Assembly (NCBI RefSeq): GCF_001720585.1
Contig: NZ_MABH01000165.1
Span: 27,674 to 91,673, forward strand
Reading direction: 5' to 3'
Source of the DNA: Cereibacter johrii
GTDB taxonomy: Bacteria; Pseudomonadota; Alphaproteobacteria; Rhodobacterales; Rhodobacteraceae
Length of the DNA: 64,000 nt
Shown here: positions 17,071-25,058 of the stretch, piece after piece
Position numbering within the stretch: the stretch's first letter is position 1
How the letters are laid out: every line of letters begins with the position of its first letter
Program-made: the position numbers and the translations under genes
The notes under the pieces: model-generated
Told to the model about the DNA's origin: nothing
Database searches by the model: none
The model's input: the letters and a program-made list of their open reading frames with translations, nothing else

Positions 17071-17256
17071 TCACGGAATGACCGCGCCGCCCACACCGCC
17101 GACCACGGCGCCCGTGATGGGATCGTCCGCGATCACCTGGCCCGCGACGGCCCCGCCGAGGGCGCCGGTCGCGGCCCGCTGGGTGCGGGTGTCACCGCAG
17201 GCGGCGACGGCCACGCTCAGCACGAGGGCGGGAAGCAGGAACTTGGGAATGTTCAT
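17071..17256 (-). CDS. Small glycine-zipper lipoprotein
   Basis: A 61-residue protein. The signal segment FLLPALVLSVAVAAC ends in a lipobox-like AVAAC at about residue 20. The mature part is a glycine zipper (TGALGGAVAGQVIADDPITG, then AVVGGVGGAVIP) as in YmgG/OmpA-associated lipoproteins. Probably anchored in the outer or inner membrane; function unknown. The ATG at 17256 has GGAGGATCC upstream. A 12-bp palindrome lies 71 bases upstream. Confidence 0.75.
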   Translation of the reverse strand: MNIPKFLLPALVLSVAVAACGDTRTQRAATGALGGAVAGQVIADDPITGAVVGGVGGAVIP

Positions 17257-17326
17257 CGGGATCCTCCATGTCGGGTCCGGGCGGTGTGCCCGCCCGAACA
17301 TTACGCTGAGGAATGCGCGCGGCGGC

Positions 17327-17338
17327 CGGAACGTTCCG
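17327..17338. promoter_or_regulatory. 12-bp palindrome CGGAACGTTCCG
   Basis: A perfect palindrome between ackA and the lipoprotein gene, 71 bases upstream of the latter. It contains GGAAC on both strands, but no xGTT sits at 16-17 bases on either side, so it is not an EcfG promoter. It may be an operator. Confidence 0.3.
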
Positions 17339-17388
17339 TCGCAGGTCCGCCGCCGGCGAAGATTTGCCGGCAGACGCTTCCCCACCGC

Positions 17389-18579
17389 TCAGGCAAGCGC
17401 CACCCCGGCCGAATAATGCGCGACCTCGCCGCGGTGGAGCGCACGGAGGATCACCTCCTCCTCGTCCGTCGCGATCACGGCGGCCTTCACCCGGCTGCCC
17501 GGAGCCGAGATGACGGCCTGTCCCGCGCCATTCGCGGCCGCATCCATCTCGAGGCCGAGCCAGCCGAGCCCCTCCATCACCCGCGCCCGGATCTCGGGCG
17601 AATGCTGGCCGATGCCCGCGGTGAACACCAGCGCGTCGAGGCCGCCCATTCCCGCGCTCAGGGCTCCGATCTGGCGCAGGATGAAGCGGACGAAGAGATC
17701 GACCGCCTCGGCCGCCTCGGGCCGGTCGCTGGCCAGAAGGTCGCGCATGTCGGGGCTGATCCCCGAGACGCCGGCGAGGCCGCTCTGCTTGCCGAGGATC
17801 GTCTCGATCTCCGGTCCGGTCAGGCCCTGCCGCAGGAAATGCAGGATCACGCCCGGATCGAGCTGGCCGCAGCGCGTGCCCATCATCAGCCCGTCGAGGG
17901 CGCTGAAGCCCATGGTCGTGTCGAGGCTGCGCAGGTTCTCCATCGCGCAGAGGCTCGCGCCGCTGCCGAGATGGGCCACGATCACCTTGCCGCGCCCGGT
18001 CTCGCCCAGCACCTCGGGCAGGCGGCTCGCGATGTAATCGTAGGAGAGCCCGTGAAAGCCGTAGCGCAGGATGCCTTCCTCGGCCATGGCGCGGGGCAGG
18101 GCATAGAGCCGGGCGAGGCGCGGCCGGTCGTGGTGGAAGGCCGTGTCGAAGCAGGCGATCTGTGGCACCCCCGGCCAGCGCGCCTCGACCGCCCGCACCC
18201 CCGCGAGGTTGAAGGGCTGGTGGCTGGGGGCCAGCGGCGAGAAGCTCTCCAGCCGCTCGAACACCTCGGGCGTGAGCAGCACCGGCGCGTTGTAGTCGGG
18301 CCCGCCATGCACGACGCGGTGCCCGGCCGCATGCAGGTCGAGCGGCCCGAGGCGGCCTTCGAGCAGGCCCAGAAGCCACAGCGTCAGCTCCTTGGCGTCC
18401 CGCGCATCCGCGGGGGCACGCAGTTCCAGCGTGCCGTCGGGCAGGCTGGCCTTCAGCCGCGGCTGAAGGCCGATCCCCTCGATCAGGCCGCGGACGAGAG
18501 GGCGCGCATCCTCCACGTCGAACAGGCCGAACTTGACCGTGGAAGAGCCGATGTTCAGGACGAGCCAGACGGGTTTCAT
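17389..18579 (-). CDS. ackA: Acetate kinase
   Basis: A 396-residue ASKHA-fold kinase interconverting acyl phosphate plus ADP and acetate plus ATP. The motifs are VLNIGSSTVKFGLF at the N terminus, AGHRVVHGGPDYN with the catalytic His, ACFDTAFHHDRP, RYGFHGLSYDYI, VAHLGSGASLCA and VFTAGIGQHSPEIR. The usual NAGSSS is NIGSST here. It is the last gene of the operon phaC-fabI-maoC/pta-ackA and overlaps the transferase gene by four bases, so acyl phosphate is likely passed directly between them. Confidence 0.93.
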   Translation of the reverse strand: MKPVWLVLNIGSSTVKFGLFDVEDARPLVRGLIEGIGLQPRLKASLPDGTLELRAPADARDAKELTLWLLGLLEGRLGPLDLHAAGHRVVHGGPDYNAPVLLTPEVFERLESFSPLAPSHQPFNLAGVRAVEARWPGVPQIACFDTAFHHDRPRLARLYALPRAMAEEGILRYGFHGLSYDYIASRLPEVLGETGRGKVIVAHLGSGASLCAMENLRSLDTTMGFSALDGLMMGTRCGQLDPGVILHFLRQGLTGPEIETILGKQSGLAGVSGISPDMRDLLASDRPEAAEAVDLFVRFILRQIGALSAGMGGLDALVFTAGIGQHSPEIRARVMEGLGWLGLEMDAAANGAGQAVISAPGSRVKAAVIATDEEEVILRALHRGEVAHYSAGVALA

Positions 18580-19997
18580 TCGGCCACCGGCTTCGTGGGC
18601 CGCGCCTCGGCATGGAGCCGGGCAAGGGCCGCCGAGGTGAGGCGCGCGGAGGGACCGTCGGCGCGGCTCGTCAGCATGATCGGCACCTTCGCCCCGAGCA
18701 CGAGGCCCGCGGCCTCGGCGCCGCCCAGATGGATCAGCTGCTTGGCGATCATGTTGCCGCTCTCGAGGTTCGGCGCCACGAGGATGTCGGCGCGCCCTGC
18801 CACGTCCGAGACGATGCCCTTGGCCTTCACCGCCTCGAGCGAGATCGCATTGTCGTAGGCCAGCGGCCCGTCGATCAGCCCGCCCACGATCTGGCCGCGG
18901 TCATGCATCTTGCAGATCGAGGCCGCGAGGAGGGTCGAGGGGATCTTGCCCGTCACCGTCTCGACCGCCGACAGCAGCGCCGTGCGCGGGCAGTCGATCC
19001 CCAGCGCCATGACGAGGTCGATGGCATTCTGGACGATGTCCTTCATCGTCTCGAGATCGGGCGCGATGTTGATCGCCGCATCGGTGATGAAGAGGATCCG
19101 GTCCACGTCCGGCACGTCGAGGGCGAAGACATGGGACAGGCGCCGCTCGGTCCGCAGCCCCGTGTCGCGGCGGAGCACCGCCGACAGCAGCTCGTCGGTG
19201 TGCAGCTTGCCCTTCATCAGCGCGCCCGCGCGTCCCTCGCGCACCAGATCCACCGCCACTTCGGCCGAGGCATGGCTGTGGGGGGTATCGACGATGCGGC
19301 TCTCGTCCAGCGTGACATTGGCCGCGGCCGCCGTGGCGAGGATCCTGGCCTTCGGCCCGACCCACCAGGGCGCGATGAGGCCCGCGCCCTCGGCCTGGAT
19401 CGCGCCGAGAAGGCTCAGGTCGTCGCAGGGATGGACGATGGCCGTGGGCAGCGGAGGCAGGCTCCGCGCGGCGAGGATGAGGTTGGCAAAGCGCGCGCCC
19501 GGCGTGTGCAGCCGCACCTCGGGCAGGTGCGAGACCGGCCGGCGCACCTTCTCGCGCGGGGCCATCACCAGCGCCTCGCCGGTGATGACCAGCTCTCCCG
19601 CCTGATTGAGGCAGAGGCAGTCGAGCGTGACCTTGGCCGAGGCCATGTCCTTCTCGCGCACCGTCACCCGCACCGTGATCCTGTCGCCCGGCGAGACGGG
19701 GCGGCGGAAGCGCAGGGACTGGCCGAGATAGATCGTGCCGGGGCCGGGCAGGCGGGTGCCCAGCACCGCCGAGATCAGCGCGCCGCCCCACATGCCGTGG
19801 GCGATCACATGGTGAAAGCCCGTCTCGGCCGCATAGGTCGCATCGAGGTGAGCGGGGTTCACGTCTCCCGACATGACGGCGAACAGCTCGATGTCCTCGG
19901 GGGTGAGCACGCGGTCCACCTCGGCGCTCTCGCCGATCTGGAGTTCGTCCAGCGTCCGGTTCTCGACCGTGGTGATGGAAGGATCACATCCGAACAT
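18576..19997 (-). CDS. MaoC hydratase-like / phosphate acyltransferase fusion
   Basis: A 473-residue bifunctional protein. Residues 10-150 form a MaoC hot-dog domain with FAVMSGDVNPAHLDATYAAE and VIAHGMWGGALISAVLG, the (R)-specific enoyl-CoA hydratase signature of Asp, His and Gly. Residues 170-470 are a phosphate acetyl/butyryl transferase domain (THSHASAEVAVDLVREG-like, GALMKGKLHTDELLSAVLRR, LLSAVETVTGKIPSTL). It could hydrate enoyl-CoA for PhaC and transfer acyl groups to phosphate for AckA. The acyl chain preference is unknown. It overlaps fabI by 14 bases. Confidence 0.88.
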   Translation of the reverse strand: MFGCDPSITTVENRTLDELQIGESAEVDRVLTPEDIELFAVMSGDVNPAHLDATYAAETGFHHVIAHGMWGGALISAVLGTRLPGPGTIYLGQSLRFRRPVSPGDRITVRVTVREKDMASAKVTLDCLCLNQAGELVITGEALVMAPREKVRRPVSHLPEVRLHTPGARFANLILAARSLPPLPTAIVHPCDDLSLLGAIQAEGAGLIAPWWVGPKARILATAAAANVTLDESRIVDTPHSHASAEVAVDLVREGRAGALMKGKLHTDELLSAVLRRDTGLRTERRLSHVFALDVPDVDRILFITDAAINIAPDLETMKDIVQNAIDLVMALGIDCPRTALLSAVETVTGKIPSTLLAASICKMHDRGQIVGGLIDGPLAYDNAISLEAVKAKGIVSDVAGRADILVAPNLESGNMIAKQLIHLGGAEAAGLVLGAKVPIMLTSRADGPSARLTSAALARLHAEARPTKPVAE

Positions 19998-20742
19998 GTC
20001 GGCCTCCGTCGATATGGGTCACGGTTCCTGTGACGCCCGAGGCGGCATCGGAGGCGAGGAAGGCGGCCACGGCGCCCACCTCGTCGATGGTCACCAGACG
20101 CCGCTCGGGCGAGCGGGTCTTGGCATCCTCGATCAGCGCGTCGAAATGGTCGATGCCGCTGGCCGCGCGGGTGGCGATCGGGCCGGGCGAGAGCACGTTG
20201 GCCCGGATCCCCTGCGGCCCGAGCTCGGCCGCCACATGGCGGGTGCAGGCCTCGAGCGCGGCCTTCACCGGCCCCATGATGTTGTAATGGTCCACGACCT
20301 TCTCGGCGCCGTAGTAGCTGACCGTCATCAGGCTGCCGCCCGCGCTCATCAAGGGTTCGGCCAGCTTCGCCATCCGCAGGAACGAGTGGCAGGAGATGTC
20401 CATGGCCTGCGCGAAGCCCGCGGCCGAGCAGTCGGTGACGCGGCCGTGCAGGTCTTCCTTCGGGCAGAAGGCCACCGAATGGAGCAGGAAGTCGAGCCGC
20501 CCCCAGCGCTCCTTCACGCTCTCGAACACCGCGTCCAGCGCGCCCTCCTGCGACAGGTCGAGCGGCAGCAGCGCCGCGGCGCCCACCTCCTCGGCCACCG
20601 GCCGGACATGGGGCAGGGCGCGCTCGTTCAGATAGGTCAGCGCAAGCTCGGCCCCGGCTCCGGCGAAGGCGCGGGCGCAGCCGGCGGCGATCGACTGGCC
20701 GTTGGCGACACCCACCACCAGCCCGTATTTTCCCTTCAGCAT
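19984..20742 (-). CDS. fabI: FabI-type enoyl-ACP reductase (SDR)
   Basis: A 252-residue NAD(P)H-dependent enoyl reductase. The FabI cofactor loop reads GLVVGVANGQSIAAGCARAF, where the spacing to Ser differs from classical SDRs. The catalytic segment is YYGAEKVVDHYNIMGPVKAA with Tyr and Lys. The start at 20742 (MLKGKYGLVVGVAN) fits the family length. Placed between phaC and the MaoC-Pta gene it may be a paralogue dedicated to the PHA or acyl-phosphate pathway rather than the housekeeping enzyme. Confidence 0.85.
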   Translation of the reverse strand: MLKGKYGLVVGVANGQSIAAGCARAFAGAGAELALTYLNERALPHVRPVAEEVGAAALLPLDLSQEGALDAVFESVKERWGRLDFLLHSVAFCPKEDLHGRVTDCSAAGFAQAMDISCHSFLRMAKLAEPLMSAGGSLMTVSYYGAEKVVDHYNIMGPVKAALEACTRHVAAELGPQGIRANVLSPGPIATRAASGIDHFDALIEDAKTRSPERRLVTIDEVGAVAAFLASDAASGVTGTVTHIDGGRHVRM

Positions 20743-20755
20743 CGTCCCCAGCCCT

Positions 20756-22477
20756 TCAGCGTTGCAGGATGTAGGTGCCCGGCGCCTCGCAGAGCGCGGG
20801 ATAGCCGCCCCGGGCGCTGCCCATCGGTGGCAGCTTGCCCTTGGGCGCGGAGCGTTCGGCGAGCCAGGCGCCCCAGGCGGGCCACCACGAGCCCTCGACC
20901 GGCGCCGTCTCGGCGAACCATTCGTCGGCGTCGCGGTAGGGATCGTCGCGCCGGGTGGTGGCGATGCGGAAATGCCGCCGCGGATGGCCCGGCTCGGACA
21001 CGATGCCCGCATTGTGCCCGCCCGAGGTGAGCACGAAGGTCGTTTCGGTCTCGGTCAGCCGCTGGATCTTGAAGACCGACCGCCAGGGCGCGACATGGTC
21101 GGTCTCGGTGCCCACCGCGAGGATCGGCAGCCGCAGCTCGGTCAGCGACAGCGCATGACCCTCGAGCTCGAACTTGCCCTCGGCGAAGCGGTTCTCGAGA
21201 AAGAGCTGGCGCAGATATTCCGAATGCATCCGGTAGGGCATCCGGGTGGTGTCCGCGTTCCAGGTCATCAGGTCGTTCGGATGCGGCTGCTCGCCCATCA
21301 TGTATTCATGGATCATCCGCGACCAGATCAGATCGTTCGACCGCAGAAGCGTGAAGGCCCCGCTCATCTGGTCGCTGTCGAGATAGCCCTGATGCCACAT
21401 CATGTCCTCGAGCAGCGCCACCTGCGCCTCGGAGATGAAGAGCGCCAGCTCGCCCGCTTCCGAGAAATCGACCTGCGCGGCGAACAGCGTCATCGAGGCC
21501 AGCCGCTCGTCGTGATCGTGGGCCATGCGCGCGGCCATGATCGAGAGCAGCGTGCCGCCGAGGCAGTAGCCCGCCGCATGGACCCTGGGTGCGCCGGTGA
21601 TCGCCTGGATCGCCTTCAGCGCCGCGCGCGGCCCCTGATCGAGATAGTCGATCAGACCCAGATCGCGGTCCTCCGACAAGGGGTTGCGCCACGAGATCAT
21701 GAAGACGGTGAAGCCCTGCGCCACCAGCCAGCGGACCAGCGAATTCTGCTCGCTCAGGTCGAGGATGTAATATTTCATGATCCAGGCCGGCACGATCAGC
21801 ACCGGCTCGGGATGCACCTCCTTCGTGGTGGGGCTGTACTGGATCAGCTCCATCAGATGCGTGCGCAGGACGACCTTGCCGGGTGTCGCGGCCAGCGTCT
21901 CGCCGATGCGGAACCCGCCCACGTCCATCGGCACGCCGGTTGCGAGGCGGGCCATGTCGCCCGCGAAATTCATCGCGCCCTGCACGAGGTTCGCGCCCCG
22001 CGTCTCCGTCGTCCGGCTCAGCACTTCGGGATTGAGGAACGGGTTGTTCGAGGGCGACCAGACATCGAGCATCTGGCGCACCGAAAAGCTCAGCGCCGCC
22101 TCGTGCGCCCGGTCCATCCCGCGCAGGCCGGTGGTGGCCGTCTGCCACCAGTCCTCGGTCAGAAGGAAGCTGTCGCGCAGCGCGGCGAAGGGCTGGCGGT
22201 TCCACGCCTCCGAGGCGTAGCGGCGGTCCTTGACCGGAGCCTCGTGCGGCTGCAGCCCCGCCTGCATCAGGGCTGCGGAGGCAGTCGCGGCCTTCTCCCA
22301 CAGCTCCGCCTGCTTTCCGGGGGCCGCGGCCAGATGCATCATCCAGTCGAGCGCGGCCGTGGCCAGCACCGAGGGCGCCAGACCCCGTGTCATGCCCGCG
22401 ATGGCGGCGCGCGCCGCCCGATCCAGCGCTTGCCCATAGGCCGGCGCACCTTCCGCATTCCACTTCATGTCAGACAT
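20756..22477 (-). CDS. phaC: Poly(3-hydroxyalkanoate) synthase, class I
   Basis: A 573-residue polymerase of (R)-3-hydroxyacyl-CoA. The lipase-like box is AAGYCLGGTLL with the nucleophile Cys305. The catalytic Asp is in VGTETDHVAPW and the His in TSGGHNAGIVSEP. The PhaC N-terminal domain covers about residues 85-255. Length is typical for class I. It heads a tight operon with fabI, maoC-pta and ackA, and an Fnr-like box lies about 85 bases upstream. R. sphaeroides has more than one phaC, so this may be the secondary copy. Confidence 0.92.
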   Translation of the reverse strand: MSDMKWNAEGAPAYGQALDRAARAAIAGMTRGLAPSVLATAALDWMMHLAAAPGKQAELWEKAATASAALMQAGLQPHEAPVKDRRYASEAWNRQPFAALRDSFLLTEDWWQTATTGLRGMDRAHEAALSFSVRQMLDVWSPSNNPFLNPEVLSRTTETRGANLVQGAMNFAGDMARLATGVPMDVGGFRIGETLAATPGKVVLRTHLMELIQYSPTTKEVHPEPVLIVPAWIMKYYILDLSEQNSLVRWLVAQGFTVFMISWRNPLSEDRDLGLIDYLDQGPRAALKAIQAITGAPRVHAAGYCLGGTLLSIMAARMAHDHDERLASMTLFAAQVDFSEAGELALFISEAQVALLEDMMWHQGYLDSDQMSGAFTLLRSNDLIWSRMIHEYMMGEQPHPNDLMTWNADTTRMPYRMHSEYLRQLFLENRFAEGKFELEGHALSLTELRLPILAVGTETDHVAPWRSVFKIQRLTETETTFVLTSGGHNAGIVSEPGHPRRHFRIATTRRDDPYRDADEWFAETAPVEGSWWPAWGAWLAERSAPKGKLPPMGSARGGYPALCEAPGTYILQR

Positions 22478-22561
22478 GGATCGTTCCGTGTTCCGAAGGC
22501 TCTGGAGCCCGCTTACGCTTCTTTCATGAAATCGGTGTAATGCACCTGCAGCATTTTTGAT

Positions 22562-22575
22562 TTGAGCAAGGTCAA
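22562..22575. promoter_or_regulatory. Fnr-like site upstream of phaC operon
   Basis: TTGAG-CAAG-GTCAA keeps the core TTGA-N6-TCAA of Fnr/FnrL sites; the consensus is TTGAT-N4-ATCAA. It lies 85-98 bases before the phaC start. The remaining ~300 bases between phaC and the hydrolase hold no gene I can support. Confidence 0.4.
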
Positions 22576-22783
22576 GTTGTTCAACTGCCGTGATTTACGG
22601 CACCGAGGCCGATGCCGCATTGCAGCACAAAGGCTTGGACCGAACCTGCGGCGGATGGTCGCGCGGCACTGTGCGGCATTGACCCGGCAGCCTTGCGCCC
22701 TAGCTCACCGATTCGTGGGTGAGGTGAGTCTCCGCGGCCTCCGGGCAACGGCGAGGATCCTGTCGAGTTCCGAGCGGTGTATC

Positions 22784-23722
22784 ATGCGCAGGGTCCGTCT
22801 TGTCCGTCTGCTGTTCGTGTTCAACCTCATGATTGCGGTCATGATGGGGGCGGGGATCGCGCTCTGGACGCCGGACCTGCCGCGGGCAGAGCTCGAGGGG
22901 CGCTATCTCGCCCGGCCCGGCGATCTGGCGACGGTGGCCGGCACCACGATCCACATGCGCGACCGCGGCCCGAAGGGCGCGCCCGCCGTCATCCTGATCC
23001 ACGGCTTCGGCTCGAGCCTGCATACCTGGAGCGCCTGGCAGGACCGGATGGCCGCCACCCGGCGCGTCATCAGCTTCGATCTGCCCGGCCTGGGCCTCTC
23101 GCCGCCCGACGCGACCGGAGACTATTCCGACCGGCGGGTGGCCGAGATCCTGATCGCCATCATGGACCGCGCGGGCTTGCAGCAGGCCGACCTGATCGGC
23201 AACTCGATCGGCGGGCGCATCGCCTTCACCTTCGCCGCCGCCCACCCCGAACGGGTGCGCAAGCTCGTCCTCGTGTCGCCCGATGGCTACGAAAGCCCGG
23301 GCTTCACCTATGGCGAGGCGCCCGAGGTGCCGCTTCTTGCCGAGGCTCTCCGCTACTGGCTGCCGCGGCCGCTGCTGCGCCTGTCGCTCGGCATGGCCTA
23401 TGCCGATCCCAACGTCATGTCCGATCAGATCGTCAGCCGCTATTACGACCTGATCCGCGCACCGGGTGTCCGCGAGGCGCTGATCGACAGGATGCGGCAG
23501 ACCGTTCTCGTTCCGCCCGAAACGCTTCTGGCGCGGGTGCGCGCGCCGACGCTGCTGCTCTGGGGCGAGGAGGATGCGGTGATCCCGGTCTCGAACGCCC
23601 CGTCCTATGCGCGTGCGCTGCCCGATGTGCGGACCGTCCTCCTGCCCCGCATGGGCCATGTGCCGCAGGAAGAGGGGCCTGACCGCTCGCTTGCCCCGGT
23701 CGAGGCCTTTCTCGCCGGTTGA
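22784..23722 (+). CDS. Alpha/beta hydrolase with N-terminal membrane anchor
   Basis: A 312-residue protein. A hydrophobic segment at residues 8-28 (LLFVFNLMIAVMMGAGIALW) is followed by an alpha/beta-hydrolase fold. The oxyanion motif is ILIHGFGSSLHTW, the nucleophile elbow LIGNSIGGRIA, the acid LLWGEEDAVIP and the His PRMGHVPQEE. The triad looks intact. Substrate unknown; haloperoxidase or esterase-type relatives are common. Homology starts at the ATG at 22784; the upstream open frame is not conserved-looking. Confidence 0.8.
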   Translation: MRRVRLVRLLFVFNLMIAVMMGAGIALWTPDLPRAELEGRYLARPGDLATVAGTTIHMRDRGPKGAPAVILIHGFGSSLHTWSAWQDRMAATRRVISFDLPGLGLSPPDATGDYSDRRVAEILIAIMDRAGLQQADLIGNSIGGRIAFTFAAAHPERVRKLVLVSPDGYESPGFTYGEAPEVPLLAEALRYWLPRPLLRLSLGMAYADPNVMSDQIVSRYYDLIRAPGVREALIDRMRQTVLVPPETLLARVRAPTLLLWGEEDAVIPVSNAPSYARALPDVRTVLLPRMGHVPQEEGPDRSLAPVEAFLAG

Positions 23723-23743
23723 CGCCGTCCTTCCGGCTTCACA

Positions 23744-23768
23744 GGAACCGGCGCAGGGTCAATGCGTT
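23744..23768 (+). promoter_or_regulatory. Sigma-EcfG promoter before PLDc_N/DUF2383 genes
   Basis: GGAAC (23744-23748), 16 bases, then CGTT (23765-23768) is an exact match to GGAAC-N16-CGTT. The predicted start site leaves a leader of about 30 bases with AGGGGA before the ATG at 23804. The EcfG gene itself is in this window at 36225-36809. Confidence 0.7.
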
Positions 23769-23803
23769 GGCCGGTACATGAGTTCGCACAGGGGATCCTG
23801 CAC

Positions 23804-24007
23804 ATGGAAATGAATATGTTTCAGCTTCGCGGCTTCGGCGGCCTGATCATCCTTGCGCTGGATCTCTGGGCCTTGGTATCCATTCTCGGCTCCTCCGCCT
23901 CGACCGGGCGGAAGGTGCTCTGGGCGCTGATCGTGATCCTGCTCCCGGTGATCGGCTTCATCCTGTGGCTGATCTTCGGGCCGCGCGGAGCCTCCCGCGG
24001 GATCTGA
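23804..24007 (+). CDS. Small PLDc_N-type membrane protein
   Basis: A 67-residue protein with two hydrophobic helices: GGLIILALDLWALVSILGSS, then WALIVILLPVIGFILWLIFG ending in PRG. This is the pattern of the phospholipase D nuclease N-terminal (PLDc_N) family of small membrane proteins, function unknown. The ATG at 23804 has AGGGGA eight bases upstream. A perfect EcfG promoter precedes it, so expression under general stress is predicted. The DUF2383 gene follows after 55 bases. Confidence 0.75.
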   Translation: MEMNMFQLRGFGGLIILALDLWALVSILGSSASTGRKVLWALIVILLPVIGFILWLIFGPRGASRGI

Positions 24008-24062
24008 CCGTCCCAGGTTCCGGCCCGCATGTGGGCGGGCCGACCAGAGGGAGAACGAGTGG

Positions 24063-24524
24063 ATGGTCGGGATCAGATCCTACGGTGCGCCGGAACCCGC
24101 GGCGCTGGATGCCCTCGAGACGCTGCATCTGCGCTCCCTCGATGTCCTGGCCGGGTTCGAGACCATGGTCGACCGGGCAGAGCCCGCATTCCGGCCCACC
24201 GCCGAACGGTTTCGCGATCTGCACCGCGTTCAGTCCGACGAGCTGGCGGAGATGATCGCCCGCTTCGGACGCGAGCCCGAGAGCAAGGGCAGCCTCATGT
24301 CCACCGTCAATCGCGCGGTCGTCTCGCTGCGGTCGCTGGTGAACGGGGTCGATGGCAACATCATCGACCAGATCCAGGACGGGGAGCAGCATGTGGTCAC
24401 CGCCTTCGACGATGCGCTGGGCGAGGGGCAGCCGATCGACGTGACCGCGCGCCTCCGGTCGATGCGACGCGAACTGTGCCTCCTCCTGTTCGAGACCCAG
24501 GCCGCCGCCGCGACGGGCCGGTAG
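24063..24524 (+). CDS. DUF2383-type four-helix-bundle protein
   Basis: A 153-residue helical protein. The segments VLAGFETMVDRAEPAFRP, RDLHRVQSDELAEMIARFGR and DQIQDGEQHVVTAFDDAL follow the PA2169/DUF2383 pattern, a ferritin-like bundle common among stress-induced genes. No metal-site motif is obvious. It lies downstream of the PLDc_N gene in the same direction and probably shares the EcfG promoter at 23744. Confidence 0.7.
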   Translation: MVGIRSYGAPEPAALDALETLHLRSLDVLAGFETMVDRAEPAFRPTAERFRDLHRVQSDELAEMIARFGREPESKGSLMSTVNRAVVSLRSLVNGVDGNIIDQIQDGEQHVVTAFDDALGEGQPIDVTARLRSMRRELCLLLFETQAAAATGR

Positions 24525-24566
24525 GACACCCGCCTTCGCCTCCTGCACCGGATGCAGCAGCGCGCG

Positions 24567-24989
24567 TCAGCCGTTTGCGGCTGCGTCTCCCCTCGACAGA
24601 CGCGCGGCGATGGTCCGGTGGAGTTCCGTCACGTCCTCGGGGCCACTCAGATCCAGCCGCTCGAGGCCCGGCGCGAGAGCGCGAAGTTCCTCGCGGGACA
24701 CGATCCTCATGGACCAGTCCGGGAAGCGGCGCGCCGCGATCCGCTCGAAGCCGAAGGCGAGGATCTCCTGGTGCCGGGGGTCTGCGGAGATCAGGCGGAA
24801 GAGCTCGTCGCAGGCGGCGCGCGGCCCTTCGATGGTCTGGACGAAATGGACGCCGTTGTAGAGCAGGATGCCGGTGATGCCGAGGCGCAGGTTCCTGACC
24901 CGGGCGGCCCGCATGATCTGCACGATCTGCGCGGTCGGATCGGCGAGCCGCGCCCGGCTTCGATAGGTCAGGGATACCAGCTCATCCAT
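24567..24989 (-). CDS. blrB: Short BLUF-domain blue-light photoreceptor BlrB
   Basis: A 140-residue protein consisting of a BLUF domain plus a short helical tail. The flavin-switch residues are Tyr9 (SLTYRSRA), Asn33 (RVRNLRLGITG), Gln51 (HFVQTIEG), Trp92 and Met94 (FPDWSM). Length and these positions match BlrB of R. sphaeroides, whose structure is known and which has no output domain of its own. The signal partner is undefined. The receiver gene 69 bases upstream on the same strand is a natural candidate. Confidence 0.93.
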   Translation of the reverse strand: MDELVSLTYRSRARLADPTAQIVQIMRAARVRNLRLGITGILLYNGVHFVQTIEGPRAACDELFRLISADPRHQEILAFGFERIAARRFPDWSMRIVSREELRALAPGLERLDLSGPEDVTELHRTIAARLSRGDAAANG

Positions 24990-25058
24990 GGCGCGAGTGT
25001 GGAGAAGCCTGTGGCCGCTGCAAGGGCAAAATGCGGGACGAGCGGCGTGGCTGCCGCC

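Noticed and set aside
22530..22560. CTGCAG-containing TGC-rich stretch upstream of phaC as a PhaR site
   Set aside because: It does not fit the CTGC-N3-GCAG layout; a shared GCAGCATT with the phasin-like upstream region is too short to be convincing.
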